Shown: positions 1-8,265, counted from the stretch's first letter. The stretch is 64,000 nucleotides of DNA from Amnibacterium sp. CER49 (GCF_029846255.1 NZ_JARVWQ010000002.1:1240001-1304000); one strand, 5' to 3'. The notes: a model not told the origin generated them from the sequence alone. Program-made: numbers and translations.

Positions 1-1
1 G

Positions 2-1243
2 AGCCCGACCCTGAAGCAGGACGTCACCGCGTACAGCGCGAAGCACAACCTGCCGGCGCCGTCGATCACCGAGATCGTCGCTCCGGGGATCTACAAGCAC
101 CCGGACACCCCGCAGCAGGTGCCGGGCGACTACTACGGCGAGGAGACGCTCGACGCCGAGGCCATCCACACGACGGCCCCCGGCGCGCAGCTCCTCTACG
201 TGGCCTCCGCGAACGCGCGGGAGGACTTCGACGCGAGCATCAACCACATCGTCGACCGCGGCCTCAGCCACATCATCTCGATCAGCTACGGCTTCAGCGG
301 TGAGGGCGTGCCCCAGGGCTACATCAACAGCCTCAACAACACGTTCGTCCAGGCCGTCGCCGAGGGCATCGGCGTGTACGTCTCGAGCGGTGACAACGGC
401 GACGAGGTGTCGACGTACGGCTCGCCGCAGGTCGACTTCTACGCCGACAGCCCGTTCGTGACCGCGGTCGGCGGCACGTCGGCCTCGATCGTCCCGTCCG
501 GCACGACGCCGGCCGGCGCGACCTACGCGGACGTCGACGACGCGTCCTCGGTGCTGAACCAGCGCGGTGCGTGGAAGCGCTCGTTCGAGGTCGGCTGGCA
601 GACCGGGTACGACCCGATCACGAAGACGGCGTCGGACCACATCACGTCGGCGCCGTACGTGCTGAACGGCACGCTCTCGCAGCCCCTGCCCGGCACGTTC
701 TTCGGCGGTGGCGGCGGCGGCATCAGCAAGCTCTTCGCGCAGCCGTCGTACCAGCAGGGCGTCACGACCGGCGCCGGCCGCGCGCTGCCCGACATCAGCG
801 CCCTCGGCGACCCGAACACCGGGTTCCTCGTCGGCCAGACGCAGCAGTTCAGCAACGGCACCTACTACGACGAGTACCGCATCGGCGGCACCTCCGTAGC
901 GGCGCCCCTCACCGCGGGCATCGCGGCCGTGGCGGACCAGGTGAACGGCAGCCCGCTCGGGTTCCTGAACCCGCGCATCTACGCGGCGTACAAGGCCGGC
1001 ACCGGCGCCTTCTACGACGTCGACCAGGCCGACCTGTTCGGCACGTCGACCTCCTCGAGGCTGCCCTCGGTCGTCCGCGTGAACTACGTGAACAGCGAGA
1101 ACGCCTCGGGCGGGCTGTCGTACAGCCTCCGCACGCTGGAGGAGCCGAACCAGACGCTGCACAGCACGAGGGGCTACGACACCGCCACCGGCGTCGGCAC
1201 CCCGAACGGCTCGGCGTTCTTCACGGCGATCACCAAGGGCTGA
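2..1243 (+). CDS. Sedolisin-type serine-carboxyl peptidase (S53), 5'-truncated by window edge
   Basis: C-terminal part of a secreted S53 protease; the frame is open to the first base, so the propeptide and true start lie upstream and the GTG at 119 is only internal. Catalytic Glu and Asp of the sedolisin E-x3-D motif are at nt 140-142 and 152-154 (GEETLDAE). The Ser is in GGTSVAAP (codon 893-895), equivalent to the family SGTS motif. The GYDTATGVGTPNG stretch near the end matches the C-terminal calcium-binding region. S53 enzymes are usually exported acid proteases made as proenzymes; export is inferred, not seen. It ends 14 nt before a strong palindrome and is convergent with the next gene. 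Confidence 0.9.
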   Translation, partial: SPTLKQDVTAYSAKHNLPAPSITEIVAPGIYKHPDTPQQVPGDYYGEETLDAEAIHTTAPGAQLLYVASANAREDFDASINHIVDRGLSHIISISYGFSGEGVPQGYINSLNNTFVQAVAEGIGVYVSSGDNGDEVSTYGSPQVDFYADSPFVTAVGGTSASIVPSGTTPAGATYADVDDASSVLNQRGAWKRSFEVGWQTGYDPITKTASDHITSAPYVLNGTLSQPLPGTFFGGGGGGISKLFAQPSYQQGVTTGAGRALPDISALGDPNTGFLVGQTQQFSNGTYYDEYRIGGTSVAAPLTAGIAAVADQVNGSPLGFLNPRIYAAYKAGTGAFYDVDQADLFGTSTSSRLPSVVRVNYVNSENASGGLSYSLRTLEEPNQTLHSTRGYDTATGVGTPNGSAFFTAITKG

Positions 1244-1257
1244 CCTCTCGGATCAGC

Positions 1258-1287
1258 GGGCCCGGGACGCGATCGCGTCCCGGGCCC
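1258..1287. terminator. Perfect 30-bp palindrome between convergent genes
   Basis: GGGCCCGGGACGCGA is followed directly by its reverse complement, giving a 30-bp perfect palindrome 14 nt after the S53 protease stop and 17 nt from the stop of the opposite gene. There is no T-tract, as is common for terminators in very GC-rich Actinobacteria. It probably serves both strands. Confidence 0.7.
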
Positions 1288-1304
1288 TTCCCGTTGCGGC
1301 GGCC

Positions 1305-1733
1305 TCAGCGGCGGCGGAGCAGCCGCCCGAGCACGGCGCCGTAGACGACGTGGGCGGCGAGCATCGTCGCGACGCGCCGCCGGTCGTCGGCGTGCGCCGG
1401 CGGCAGCACACCGGCCACCGGCACCCACCCCTCGTAGCTGGCGGCGTAGATCGCCAGCCCGTACGCGAGCCCGCGGGCGGGCGTGACGCGGCGCAGCAGC
1501 ACCGGCAGCAGCGCGCCGCCGACCGCGCCGTACCCGAGGTGCGCGGCCCACGACAGCGGCTGCGCGACCGCCTCCGGGAGGTTCGGCAGCACCTTCTTCA
1601 CGAGCAGCACCGGCGGCTGCTTCGGCAGCGCTCCGAGCGCCTTCGCCGCGACGAGCAGCCCGCTCATCGCGAGGGTGGCGGCCAGGCCGGCGGCGGCGCC
1701 GGACGGCAGAGGAGCGGGTCGGTCGTCGCGCAT
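1305..1733 (-). CDS. Small four-helix membrane protein of unknown function
   Basis: 142 aa, ATG start (MRDDRPAP). Four hydrophobic stretches are visible: about residues 12-35 (GAAAGLAATLAMSGLLVAAK), 62-80, 88-112 and 120-138. A short Lys/Pro segment (PKQPPVLLVKKVLPNLPEA) follows the first helix. It vaguely resembles small DUF1440/DUF6789-type membrane proteins, which is a weak impression only. An AAGACT box lies 8 nt before the ATG, so the mRNA may be nearly leaderless. The 5' end is close to the remnant of an NRAMP gene on the other strand. No function can be assigned. Confidence 0.65.
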   Translation of the reverse strand: MRDDRPAPLPSGAAAGLAATLAMSGLLVAAKALGALPKQPPVLLVKKVLPNLPEAVAQPLSWAAHLGYGAVGGALLPVLLRRVTPARGLAYGLAIYAASYEGWVPVAGVLPPAHADDRRRVATMLAAHVVYGAVLGRLLRRR

Positions 1734-1777
1734 GGCGCCGGAGTCTTCCACGGCTGCCCGAGCGCCGGTCGAGCCCG

Positions 1778-2225
1778 ATGGCGGCCGCGGTCGCGCCGTT
1801 CCTCGGGTCGATGCCCGCCCGCGTGCTGATCGGCGCGGCGGTGCTCGGCGGCGCTCGTGGCGGCGCTCGTCGTCTCGCTCGCCGGCTCGTGGGGCGTCGC
1901 CGACGTGCTCGGCTGGCGGCACAGCCTGAACGGCCGCATCGACGGCGGCAACTGGCGCTTCTACGCGGTCTACGCGGTCGCGCACATCGTCGGCGCGGTC
2001 CTCGTGCTCGGCGCGGTCGACCTCGTCTCGCTCGCCGTCGACGTCGAGGTCATGAACGCCCTGCTGCTGCCGATCGTGCTCGGCTTCCTGCTCGCGCTCG
2101 AGGCGAAGGCGTTGCCGAAGGAGCACCGGATGCGGGGGGCCTACCGCTTCACGGTCTGGACGCTCTGCCGCGTCGTCATGGCCTTCGGCCTCGCGATGGT
2201 GCCGTTCGCGATCCTCGCGCACTGA
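1778..2225 (+). pseudogene. C-terminal remnant of an NRAMP-type Mn2+/Fe2+ transporter, frameshifted
   Basis: Coding resemblance begins near an ATG at 1778 in one frame (PARVLIGAAVLGG), then continues in another frame from about 1851 (LVAALVVSLAGSWGVADVLG) to the stop at 2225, implying a single-base frameshift around 1845-1856. The downstream part (VEVMNALLLPIVLGFLLALE, then a KALPKEHRMRG loop and a last hydrophobic helix) looks like the final helices of actinobacterial NRAMP proteins, which are normally 400 aa or more. The metal-binding helix 1 (DPGN) and most of the protein are missing. The 122-aa frame from GTG 1857 could be translated but would be a fragment. NRAMP assignment is from memory of the family, not a search. 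Confidence 0.55.
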
Positions 2226-2313
2226 CCGGACGACGGAAGGATCGTACTCCGGTGAGCGCGTCCGCCGCCCTTCCGGGGCACCGGCGGCCGGGACCCCCGT
2301 CGCTCGGGCCGCG

Positions 2314-2898
2314 CTAGCGGGCGCGGGGGGCGTTGAAGCGCTGCTGGGCCTGCTCGAGGCCCTCCGTCGCGAGGGCGGCGACCGCGTCGGCGGCGTCGAC
2401 GACCACGTTCGGCAGCTCCTTGCGCTCGGTCGGCGTGAAGTCCCGCAGCACGAAGTCCGCCGCCGGCTGCCGGCCGGGCGGCCGGCCGACGCCGACGCGC
2501 ACCCGCGGGAACTCCGGCGTGCCGAGCACCGCCGCGATGTCGCGGACGCCGTTGTGGCCGCCGTGGCCGCCGCCGGACTTCAGACGCAGGTCACCGAACG
2601 GGATGTCGAGCTCGTCGTGCACGACGATGAGCCGGTCGGGCGTCAGCGAGTAGAACTTCAGCAGCCGGCCGGTGGGGCCGCCCGACTCGTTCATGTACGA
2701 CTGCGGCGCCGCGAGCACGAGCCGGGGGCCGCCCGGCTCGCGCGCCTCGGCGACGGCGGAGCCGGTGCGGTGCCGCGTGAAGCGCGCACCGGCCCGCCGG
2801 GCGAGCTCGTCGAGCACCATCCGGCCCACGTTGTGGCGGTTGCCCGCGTACTGCGCGCCGGGGTTGCCGAGGCCGACGACGAGCCAGGGCCCGTCCAT
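2314..2898 (-). CDS. pth: Peptidyl-tRNA hydrolase
   Basis: 194 aa, usual length. It releases peptides from prematurely dropped-off peptidyl-tRNA in the cytoplasm, recycling tRNA. The N-terminus [10 protein letters not shown] contains the conserved Asn12, and NRHNVG carries catalytic His22 (His20 in E. coli). [20 protein letters not shown] and GHNGVRD supply the conserved Asp and Asn. It lies 6 nt downstream of rplY on the same strand, the standard actinobacterial rplY-pth pair, so the two are almost certainly co-transcribed. Confidence 0.96.
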   Translation of the reverse strand: MDGPWLVVGLGNPGAQYAGNRHNVGRMVLDELARRAGARFTRHRTGSAVAEAREPGGPRLVLAAPQSYMNESGGPTGRLLKFYSLTPDRLIVVHDELDIPFGDLRLKSGGGHGGHNGVRDIAAVLGTPEFPRVRVGVGRPPGRQPAADFVLRDFTPTERKELPNVVVDAADAVAALATEGLEQAQQRFNAPRAR

Positions 2899-2904
2899 CC
2901 GGGG

Positions 2905-3504
2905 CTACGCCGCGGGGGTGGACTCGGCGTCGGCGTCCGCTGCGGCCGGGGCCTCCTCGGGCTCCGGCTCGGCCGCCGGCGTCGAGATGCCGACCACGAG
3001 CAGCTCCGGGTCGGACGCGAGCTTCGCGCCCTCGGGGAGCTGCACATCGGCGGCGGTGACGTGCGTGCCGTCGGCGAGGCCCTCGATGGGGAGGACGATG
3101 CGCTCGGGGATGTGCGTCGCCTCGACGTCGAGCAGCAGGGTCTGGGCGTCGAGCGTGGCGATGGTGCCGGGCGCCGACTCGCCCTCGAGGTGCACGGGCA
3201 CCTCGACCTGCACGGTCTCGCCGCTGCGGACGACGAGCAGGTCGACGTGCTCGATGATCTGCCGCACCGGGTCCTTCTGCACGTCCTTGACGAGCACCAG
3301 CTGCGAGCCCGAGCCGAGATCGAGGTCGAGCACGGCGTTCGCCTTGCGGATGATGAGCGCGGTCTCGTGACCCGGCAGCGAGATGTGCACGGGGTCGGTG
3401 CCGTGGCCGTAGATGACGGCCGGGATGCGGCCCGCGGCGCGGAGCTTGCGGGCGGCGCCCTTGCCGAAGCGCTCCCGGCGCTCGGCGTTGATCTTGTCGG
3501 CCAT
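2905..3504 (-). CDS. rplY: 50S ribosomal protein L25/general stress protein Ctc
   Basis: 199 aa, the long CTC form: an L25 5S-rRNA-binding domain at about residues 5-95 (FGKGAARKLRAAGRIPAVIYG, VQKDPVRQIIEHVDLL), a second beta domain, and an Ala/Glu-rich acidic tail. The ATG at 3504 is chosen because MADKINAERRERFGKG is the typical start and an AGGGA Shine-Dalgarno precedes it; the frame stays open upstream only through repeats. It binds 5S rRNA in the large subunit. The 400 bp upstream contain a tandem hairpin array and a long inverted repeat, an unusual leader for a ribosomal-protein gene. Confidence 0.95.
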   Translation of the reverse strand: MADKINAERRERFGKGAARKLRAAGRIPAVIYGHGTDPVHISLPGHETALIIRKANAVLDLDLGSGSQLVLVKDVQKDPVRQIIEHVDLLVVRSGETVQVEVPVHLEGESAPGTIATLDAQTLLLDVEATHIPERIVLPIEGLADGTHVTAADVQLPEGAKLASDPELLVVGISTPAAEPEPEEAPAAADADAESTPAA

Positions 3505-3636
3505 GTCGGTCCCTCCATGGGCCGATGCCGGCCCGGTCGATGCGGTCGGCGGTCGCGCGCGCCGAGGAGGGCACGCTGCGTCGATCACGGAAGCCCTGGC
3601 AGGGCCTCCCTCGCCGAAGTCCGACGGATGAGTGTA

Positions 3637-3797
3637 GCGGAAGCGGCGGGGACGGTTCCGCCATGAGCAGAGCGCGGAAGCGGCGGGGACGCTTCCGCCA
3701 TGAGCAGCGCGCGGAAGCGGCGGGGACGCTTCCGCCATGAGCAGCGCGCGGAAGCGGCGGGGACGGTTCCGCCATGAGCAGAGCGCGGAAGCGGCGG
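3637..3797. repeat. Tandem array, four 37-bp units plus a partial fifth, each with a hairpin
   Basis: Units begin at 3637, 3674, 3711 and 3748, and a 13-bp partial copy begins at 3785. Each starts GCGGAAGCGGCGGGGAC and ends with CCGCCATGAGCAG plus 4 nt. Within each unit GCGGAAGC pairs with GCTTCCGC across a 9-nt loop (perfect in units 2 and 3; units 1 and 4 have GGTTCCGC). Unit length is not a multiple of three, so the array is not coding. It lies 130-290 bp upstream of the rplY start and 3' of gabT, in the 400-bp gap between them. Confidence 0.9.
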
Positions 3798-3803
3798 TCC
3801 GAG

Positions 3804-3886
3804 TACCGCGTGTAGGTGATCCGCCCCGCCGTAGGTGCAGAACCGCGATCCGGACCTACACGAGGACGAAGTACCTACACGCGGTA
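3804..3886. repeat. Long inverted repeat, 14-bp perfect arms, 3' of gabT
   Basis: TACCGCGTGTAGGT (3804-3817) is the exact reverse complement of ACCTACACGCGGTA (3873-3886), with 55 nt between. The loop holds a second pair, GTAGGT (3831-3836) and CCTACAC at 3855-3861, so alternative foldings exist. It starts 20 bp after the gabT stop (minus strand) and probably ends that transcript; it may also be a mobile palindromic element. The GAGTACCGCG at its left edge recurs at 27485. Confidence 0.75.
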
Positions 3887-3905
3887 TCGGGCGTGCTCCG
3901 CTGGG

Positions 3906-5315
3906 TCAGGACTGCGGGGTCGGGGGCTCCTCGGCGTCGTCGCCCGACGGGGCGCTCTCGATCGCCTGCTCGAGCACGGAGGCCGCGTCGTCGATCAGGG
4001 CCTCGGAGATGAGGACGGAGGGCAGCAGCCGCAGCACGCTGTCCCACGAGCCCGCGTCGAGCGCGATGACGCCGTTCGCCACGGCCGTCGAGATGACGTG
4101 CTTCAGCGCCTTCGGGTTCGGCTTCTTCGTACCGGGCTGCACGAGCTCGACGCCGAACATCGCGCCCTTGCCGCGCACGTCGCCGACGATGTCGTACTTG
4201 TCGACCCAGCCGCCGATGCGCTCGACGAGCGCGCGCTCGACGCGCTTCGCCTCACCGATCAGGTCCTCGCGCTCGACGAGGTCGAGCACGGCGAGCGCCG
4301 CCGCCGTCGAGACCGGGTTGCCGCCGAAGGTGCCGCCGACGCCGCCGGGCTGCACGGCGTCCATGATCTCGGCCCGGCCGGTGACCGCGGCGAGCGGCAG
4401 GCCGCCCGCGATGCCCTTCGCGGTCGTCACGAGGTCGGGCACGGCGTCGTGGTGCTCGATCGAGTACCAGGCGCCCGTGCGGGCGATGCCGGCCTGGATC
4501 TCGTCGGCGACGAAGACGATGCCGTTCTCGCGGCAGTACTCGACGATCCGCTGGAAGTAGCCGGGCGCCGGGATGATGATGCCGCCGTCGCCCTGGATCG
4601 GCTCGGCGAAGAAGGCGGCGACGTCGCGGGGGCCGACGTGCGTCTCGATGTAGTCGATCGTGCGCTCGGCCGCCTCCTCGCCCGAGAGGCCGTCGCGGAA
4701 CGGGTAGCTGATCGGCACGCTGTAGATCTCGCCGGGGAACGGGCCCATGCCCTCGCGCTCCGGCCAGGGGCGATAGGTCATCGCCATCGTCATGTTCGTG
4801 CGGCCGTGGAAGGCGTGGTCGAGCACGACGATCGCCCGGCGCCCCGTGAAGCGGCGAGCGATCTTCGCGGCGTTCTCGACCGCCTCGGCGCCGGAGTTCA
4901 CGAGCACCGAGTGCTTCTCGAAGTCGCCGGGGGTGATCTGCGCGAGCTTCTCGGCGACCTTCACGTAGTTCTCGTACGGGGTGACGGTGAAGAGCGTGTG
5001 GGTGAGCTTGCGCACCTGCTCGCTGACCGCCTCGGCGACCGCCGGGTCGGCGTGGCCGACGGTGGTGACGCCGATGCCGCAGCCGAGATCGATGAGCTGG
5101 TTGCCGTCGACGTCGACGAGGATCGCGCCCGCGCCGTGGTCCATGTAGATGTTCGCGAGGGTGCCGGCCCCCCGCGAGACGCTCTGGACGCGGCGCTCCT
5201 GCAGCGCCCGCGACCTGGGGCCGGGCAGCTCGGTGACGAGCCGCCGCTCCTGCGGGACGGAGAACTGCCGGACGGAGGACGGGGCGGTCGCGCTCATGGC
5301 CTCAAGGGTAGGCAT
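3906..5315 (-). CDS. gabT: 4-aminobutyrate aminotransferase (class III PLP)
   Basis: 469 aa from ATG 5315; an alternative ATG at 5297 (MSATAPSSV) is equally possible, as both have only closely spaced purine tracts. It transfers the amino group of GABA to 2-oxoglutarate, giving succinate semialdehyde. PLP class III signatures are clear: VNSGAEAVENAAKIAR, the cofactor Asp in VFVADEIQAGIARTG, the Schiff-base Lys in TTAKGIAGGLPL, and GGTFGGNPVS. Length fits the family (about 440-460). No gabD or GABA permease is adjacent; the gene stands alone between two repeat arrays. Confidence 0.9.
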   Translation of the reverse strand: MPTLEAMSATAPSSVRQFSVPQERRLVTELPGPRSRALQERRVQSVSRGAGTLANIYMDHGAGAILVDVDGNQLIDLGCGIGVTTVGHADPAVAEAVSEQVRKLTHTLFTVTPYENYVKVAEKLAQITPGDFEKHSVLVNSGAEAVENAAKIARRFTGRRAIVVLDHAFHGRTNMTMAMTYRPWPEREGMGPFPGEIYSVPISYPFRDGLSGEEAAERTIDYIETHVGPRDVAAFFAEPIQGDGGIIIPAPGYFQRIVEYCRENGIVFVADEIQAGIARTGAWYSIEHHDAVPDLVTTAKGIAGGLPLAAVTGRAEIMDAVQPGGVGGTFGGNPVSTAAALAVLDLVEREDLIGEAKRVERALVERIGGWVDKYDIVGDVRGKGAMFGVELVQPGTKKPNPKALKHVISTAVANGVIALDAGSWDSVLRLLPSVLISEALIDDAASVLEQAIESAPSGDDAEEPPTPQS

Positions 5316-5349
5316 GCGCTCCCCGGCCCGCTCGACGGCCGGTCGGGCC

Positions 5350-5504
5350 CGCGCCTACTCGTGCTCGACCGCGTCCAGACCGCGCCTACTCGTGCTCGAC
5401 CGCGTCGAGACCGCGCCTACTCGTGCTCGACTGCGTCGAGACCGCACCTACTCGTGCTCGACTGCGTCGAGACCGCGCCTACTCGTGCTCGACTGCGTCG
5501 AGCA
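5350..5504. repeat. Five 31-bp tandem copies derived from the 3' end of gntK
   Basis: Units start at 5350, 5381, 5412, 5443 and 5474, each beginning CGCGCCTACTCGTGCTCGAC and ending near GCGTCGAGAC. The fifth unit is the end of gntK itself: read on the minus strand it encodes the last residues LDAVEHE and the TAG stop (5479-5481). The other four are non-coding copies just downstream of that stop. Each unit contains CTCGAC-TGC-GTCGAG (or the CGC-loop form; the first has one mismatch). In the genic copy the stem is a 9-bp perfect GTGCTCGAC/GTCGAGCAC. The array fills the gap between gntK and the gabT start. Confidence 0.93.
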
Positions 5505-5982
5505 CACGACTCACGACGGCGGCCGGGTCGCCGTGGATGTTCACCGTGGCGCCGCGCTCAGCGCTCGCGAGCGGCTCGAGCGTCGCGAGCTGCGAGTCGA
5601 GCAGCGACGGGGGCATGAAGTGCCCCTTGCGGGCGAGCAGCCGGCGCTCGAGCTCGTCGCGGGTGCCGGTGAGCAGCACGAAGAACGCCCGGGGCGCCTC
5701 GGCCCGGATCCGCTCGCGGTACTTCCGCTTCAGCGCCGAGCAGGCGACGACCACCGGCCGGCCGGCGACGCTGCTGCGGAGCGCCTTGCCCACCGCGTCG
5801 AGCCATGGGGCGCGGTCCTCGTCGGTCAGCGGGATGCCGCTCGACATCTTGTGCACGTTCGAGGCGGGGTGCAGGTCGTCCGCGTCGACGAAGACGCCAC
5901 CGATCCGCTGGGCGAGGGCCGCGGCCACCGTCGACTTGCCGGCGCCGGAGACACCCATGACGACGATCGGCGGCAGGTCCAT
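5479..5982 (-). CDS. gntK: Gluconokinase
   Basis: 167 aa from ATG 5982, the usual 165-175 aa length; upstream in-frame codons to 6018 are Arg-rich and unlikely. It phosphorylates gluconate to 6-phosphogluconate with ATP. The P-loop GVSGAGKST is at residues 10-18. FVDADDLHPASNVHKMSSG and LTDEDRAPWL are the substrate-binding segments typical of GntK, followed by CSALKRKYRERIR and GHFMPPSLLDSQLATLE. It pairs functionally with gnd at 8266, which consumes its product. Its last codons are part of the 31-bp tandem array described at 5350. Confidence 0.95.
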   Translation of the reverse strand: MDLPPIVVMGVSGAGKSTVAAALAQRIGGVFVDADDLHPASNVHKMSSGIPLTDEDRAPWLDAVGKALRSSVAGRPVVVACSALKRKYRERIRAEAPRAFFVLLTGTRDELERRLLARKGHFMPPSLLDSQLATLEPLASAERGATVNIHGDPAAVVSRVLDAVEHE

Positions 5983-6031
5983 GCCGCCGACCGTATCGCG
6001 GCGGCCTCGCCGCCTCATCAGGACGACGGGA

Positions 6032-7087
6032 TCAGTAGAACTCGACGGTGTTCACCGGGTTGATGAGGGGCCGCCCGTCGAGGAATCGCGTGACGTTGTC
6101 GGCGAACAGGTCGGCGATGAGCTCGTCCTCGAGGTCCGACAGGGCCGCCGTGTGGGGGCTGATCAGCACGTTCGGCTCGTCCCAGAGCGGCGAGTCGGCC
6201 GGGAGCGGCTCGGGATCGGTCACGTCGAGCGCGGCGAAGCCGACCGTGCCGTCGCGGAGCCGCTCGAGCAGCGCGTCCTGGTCGATCACGGTGCCGCGGC
6301 CCACGTTCACGAGCACGGTCCCGGGCTTCAGCGCGGCGAGCACCTCACGCCCGAGCAGGTGCTCCGTCTGGGCGGTGCCGGGCAGCGAGACCACGACGCC
6401 GTCGAAGTCGCCGATCCGGGCGGCGAGCTCGTCCGGGTGGAACACCTCCTCGACACCGTCGACCTGCGCGTCGCGCCGCGAGGTGCCGGCGACGTGCGCG
6501 CCGAGCGCCGCGAGCTTCGCGGCCGCGACGCCGCCGATGCCGCCGAGGCCCACCAGCAGCACCCTGCTGCCCTCCACGCGCCGCATGATCCAACGGCCGG
6601 TCGCCCAGTCGTGCCGCCGCTGGTGCTGCTCGAGTCGCGGCAGGGTCTTGAAGCCGGCGAGGAGGCCGAAGACGGCCCACTCCGCGAGCGGCACCGCGTG
6701 CACGCCGGCCGTCGTCGTGAAGCGGATGCGCTCGAGCTGCTCCTTGCTGAGGTGCGCGCCGCGCACCTGCGCGCCGCCGCCCGCCGTCATGAGCTGCACC
6801 CAGCGCAGGCCCGGGTTCGCGGCGGCGGTGCGGTGCAGCTGGTCCGGCCGCTCCCCCGGGATGCCGTAGAGCACCTCAGCCGAGTCGACGAGCTCGGTGA
6901 ACCGCCGCTCGTCGGCCTCGCTGCGCCGGAACGCCGGATCGCCGGGGTGGTCGCCCGGGTGCCGCATCGGCGGCAGCAGGTCCTGCTCGACGACGAAGTC
7001 GATGCGCGGGTCGGCCGCGACGACGCGCTGCACGAGCTCGTCGGGGATCGGTGTGGCCGCGACGACGCGGAGGCGCTGCTCGCCCAT
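6032..7087 (-). CDS. D-isomer-specific 2-hydroxyacid dehydrogenase
   Basis: 351 aa. The ATG (MGEQRLRVVAATPIP) is preceded by GGGAGGGAAGGCG and a minus-strand TAGGCT -10 box at 7126-7131. Rossmann signature VLLVGLGGIGG, NAD-binding VSLPGTAQTEHLLG, the conserved Arg in VNVGRGTVID and the catalytic His in ISPHTAALSD are present. The family reduces 2-oxoacids or oxidises D-2-hydroxyacids (glyoxylate, hydroxypyruvate, phosphoglycerate). No ACT domain is present, so it is unlikely to be SerA. It lies 49 nt upstream of gntK on the same strand; a role in sugar-acid metabolism is an inference from context. Confidence 0.85.
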   Translation of the reverse strand: MGEQRLRVVAATPIPDELVQRVVAADPRIDFVVEQDLLPPMRHPGDHPGDPAFRRSEADERRFTELVDSAEVLYGIPGERPDQLHRTAAANPGLRWVQLMTAGGGAQVRGAHLSKEQLERIRFTTTAGVHAVPLAEWAVFGLLAGFKTLPRLEQHQRRHDWATGRWIMRRVEGSRVLLVGLGGIGGVAAAKLAALGAHVAGTSRRDAQVDGVEEVFHPDELAARIGDFDGVVVSLPGTAQTEHLLGREVLAALKPGTVLVNVGRGTVIDQDALLERLRDGTVGFAALDVTDPEPLPADSPLWDEPNVLISPHTAALSDLEDELIADLFADNVTRFLDGRPLINPVNTVEFY

Positions 7088-7241
7088 CGCCTTCCCTCCC
7101 GCGGCTGCCGCCGCATCCGCCGCGCAGCCTATCGGCGGGTCCCCCGGCGGCTCCCAGAGCCCTTCAAGTCCTTCCAGACGCCGCTCACTACTGTTCTCGA
7201 GGGCGGGCCCGGGCGGGCCGCGCGACGAGGAGGCACCCCCG

Positions 7242-8228
7242 ATGACGGACACGACGCTCGAGACCGCGCAGCTCGGACGGACCGGCATGGCGATCACCCG
7301 GGTCGGTTTCGGCGCGTGGGCGATCGGCGGCGGCGACTGGGCGTTCGCCTGGGGGCCGCAGGACGACGACGCGTCGGTGCAGGCGATCCACCACGCCGTC
7401 GATGCCGGCATCAACTGGATCGACACGGCCGCGGTGTACGGCCTCGGCCACTCCGAGGAGGTCGTCGGCCGTGCGCTGCGCGATCTGCCCGAGGGCGACC
7501 GGCCGCTCGTCTTCACGAAGGGCGGCCTCGTCTGGGACGAGTCCTCCCGCCGCGAGCAGCCCCGCCGGGTCGGCGACCCCGCCTCGATCAGGCGCGAGGC
7601 CGAGGCGTCCCTGAAGCGGCTCGGCGTCGAGACGATCGACCTCTACCAGATGCACTGGCCGGCCGACGACGGCACCCCCATCGAGGACTACTGGGGCGCC
7701 TTCGTCGCGCTGCGCGAGAGCGGCAAGGTCCGGGCCATCGGCCTGTCGAACCACTCCGTCGCCGAGCTCGAGCGCGCCGAGGCGGTCGGGCACGTCGACG
7801 CGCTGCAGCCGCCGTTCTCCGCGATCCACCCCGAGGCCGCCGACGAGCTGCTGCCGTGGTGCGCAGCGAACGGCACCGGGGTGATCGTCTACAGCCCGAT
7901 GGGATCCGGCCTGCTCACCGGCGCCTTCGACGCCGACCGGGTCGCGTCGCTGCCCGACGACGACTGGCGCCGCAACAGCCCCGACTTCACCACGGACCTC
8001 GAGCAGAACCTCGGCCTCGGCCGCCGCATCGGCGAGGTCGCCGATGCGCACGGGGTGCCGCAGGCCGCCGCGGCGGTCGCCTGGACGCTCGGCTTCGAGG
8101 GCGTCACCGGCGCCATCGTCGGCGCCCGGCGTCCCGACCAGATCGACGGCTGGATCTCGGCCGCGGGCCTGCACCTCACGGCCGAGGACTACGCCCGGAT
8201 CGGCGGGCGCACGCCGCTGGGACGATGA
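7242..8228 (+). CDS. Aldo/keto reductase
   Basis: 328 aa; ATG 7242 follows GAGGAGG with 8-nt spacing. (Beta/alpha)8 AKR with catalytic residues visible in order: Asp in INWIDTAAVYG, Tyr in the same segment (VYGLGHSEEVVG), Lys in VFTKGGLVWD, and His in DLYQMHWP. The NADPH-binding C-terminus is GAIVGARRPDQID. It resembles the YajO/Tas-like AKR group acting on small aldehydes or ketoses; the substrate cannot be read. It is divergent from the hydroxyacid dehydrogenase and 37 nt upstream of gnd, with which it is probably co-transcribed. Confidence 0.88.
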   Translation: MTDTTLETAQLGRTGMAITRVGFGAWAIGGGDWAFAWGPQDDDASVQAIHHAVDAGINWIDTAAVYGLGHSEEVVGRALRDLPEGDRPLVFTKGGLVWDESSRREQPRRVGDPASIRREAEASLKRLGVETIDLYQMHWPADDGTPIEDYWGAFVALRESGKVRAIGLSNHSVAELERAEAVGHVDALQPPFSAIHPEAADELLPWCAANGTGVIVYSPMGSGLLTGAFDADRVASLPDDDWRRNSPDFTTDLEQNLGLGRRIGEVADAHGVPQAAAAVAWTLGFEGVTGAIVGARRPDQIDGWISAAGLHLTAEDYARIGGRTPLGR

Positions 8229-8265
8229 TCGGGCGCACGCACGGAAGCCAAGGGAGGACGCTGAG

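Noticed and set aside
1857-2225. Independent small membrane protein of 122 aa
   Set aside because: The sequence reads as the end of an NRAMP transporter continuing from another frame upstream, so a degraded gene is more likely; a translated fragment cannot be excluded.
3637-5504. Tandem arrays read as CRISPR
   Set aside because: Units of 31 or 37 bp follow each other without unique spacers, and there are no cas genes.
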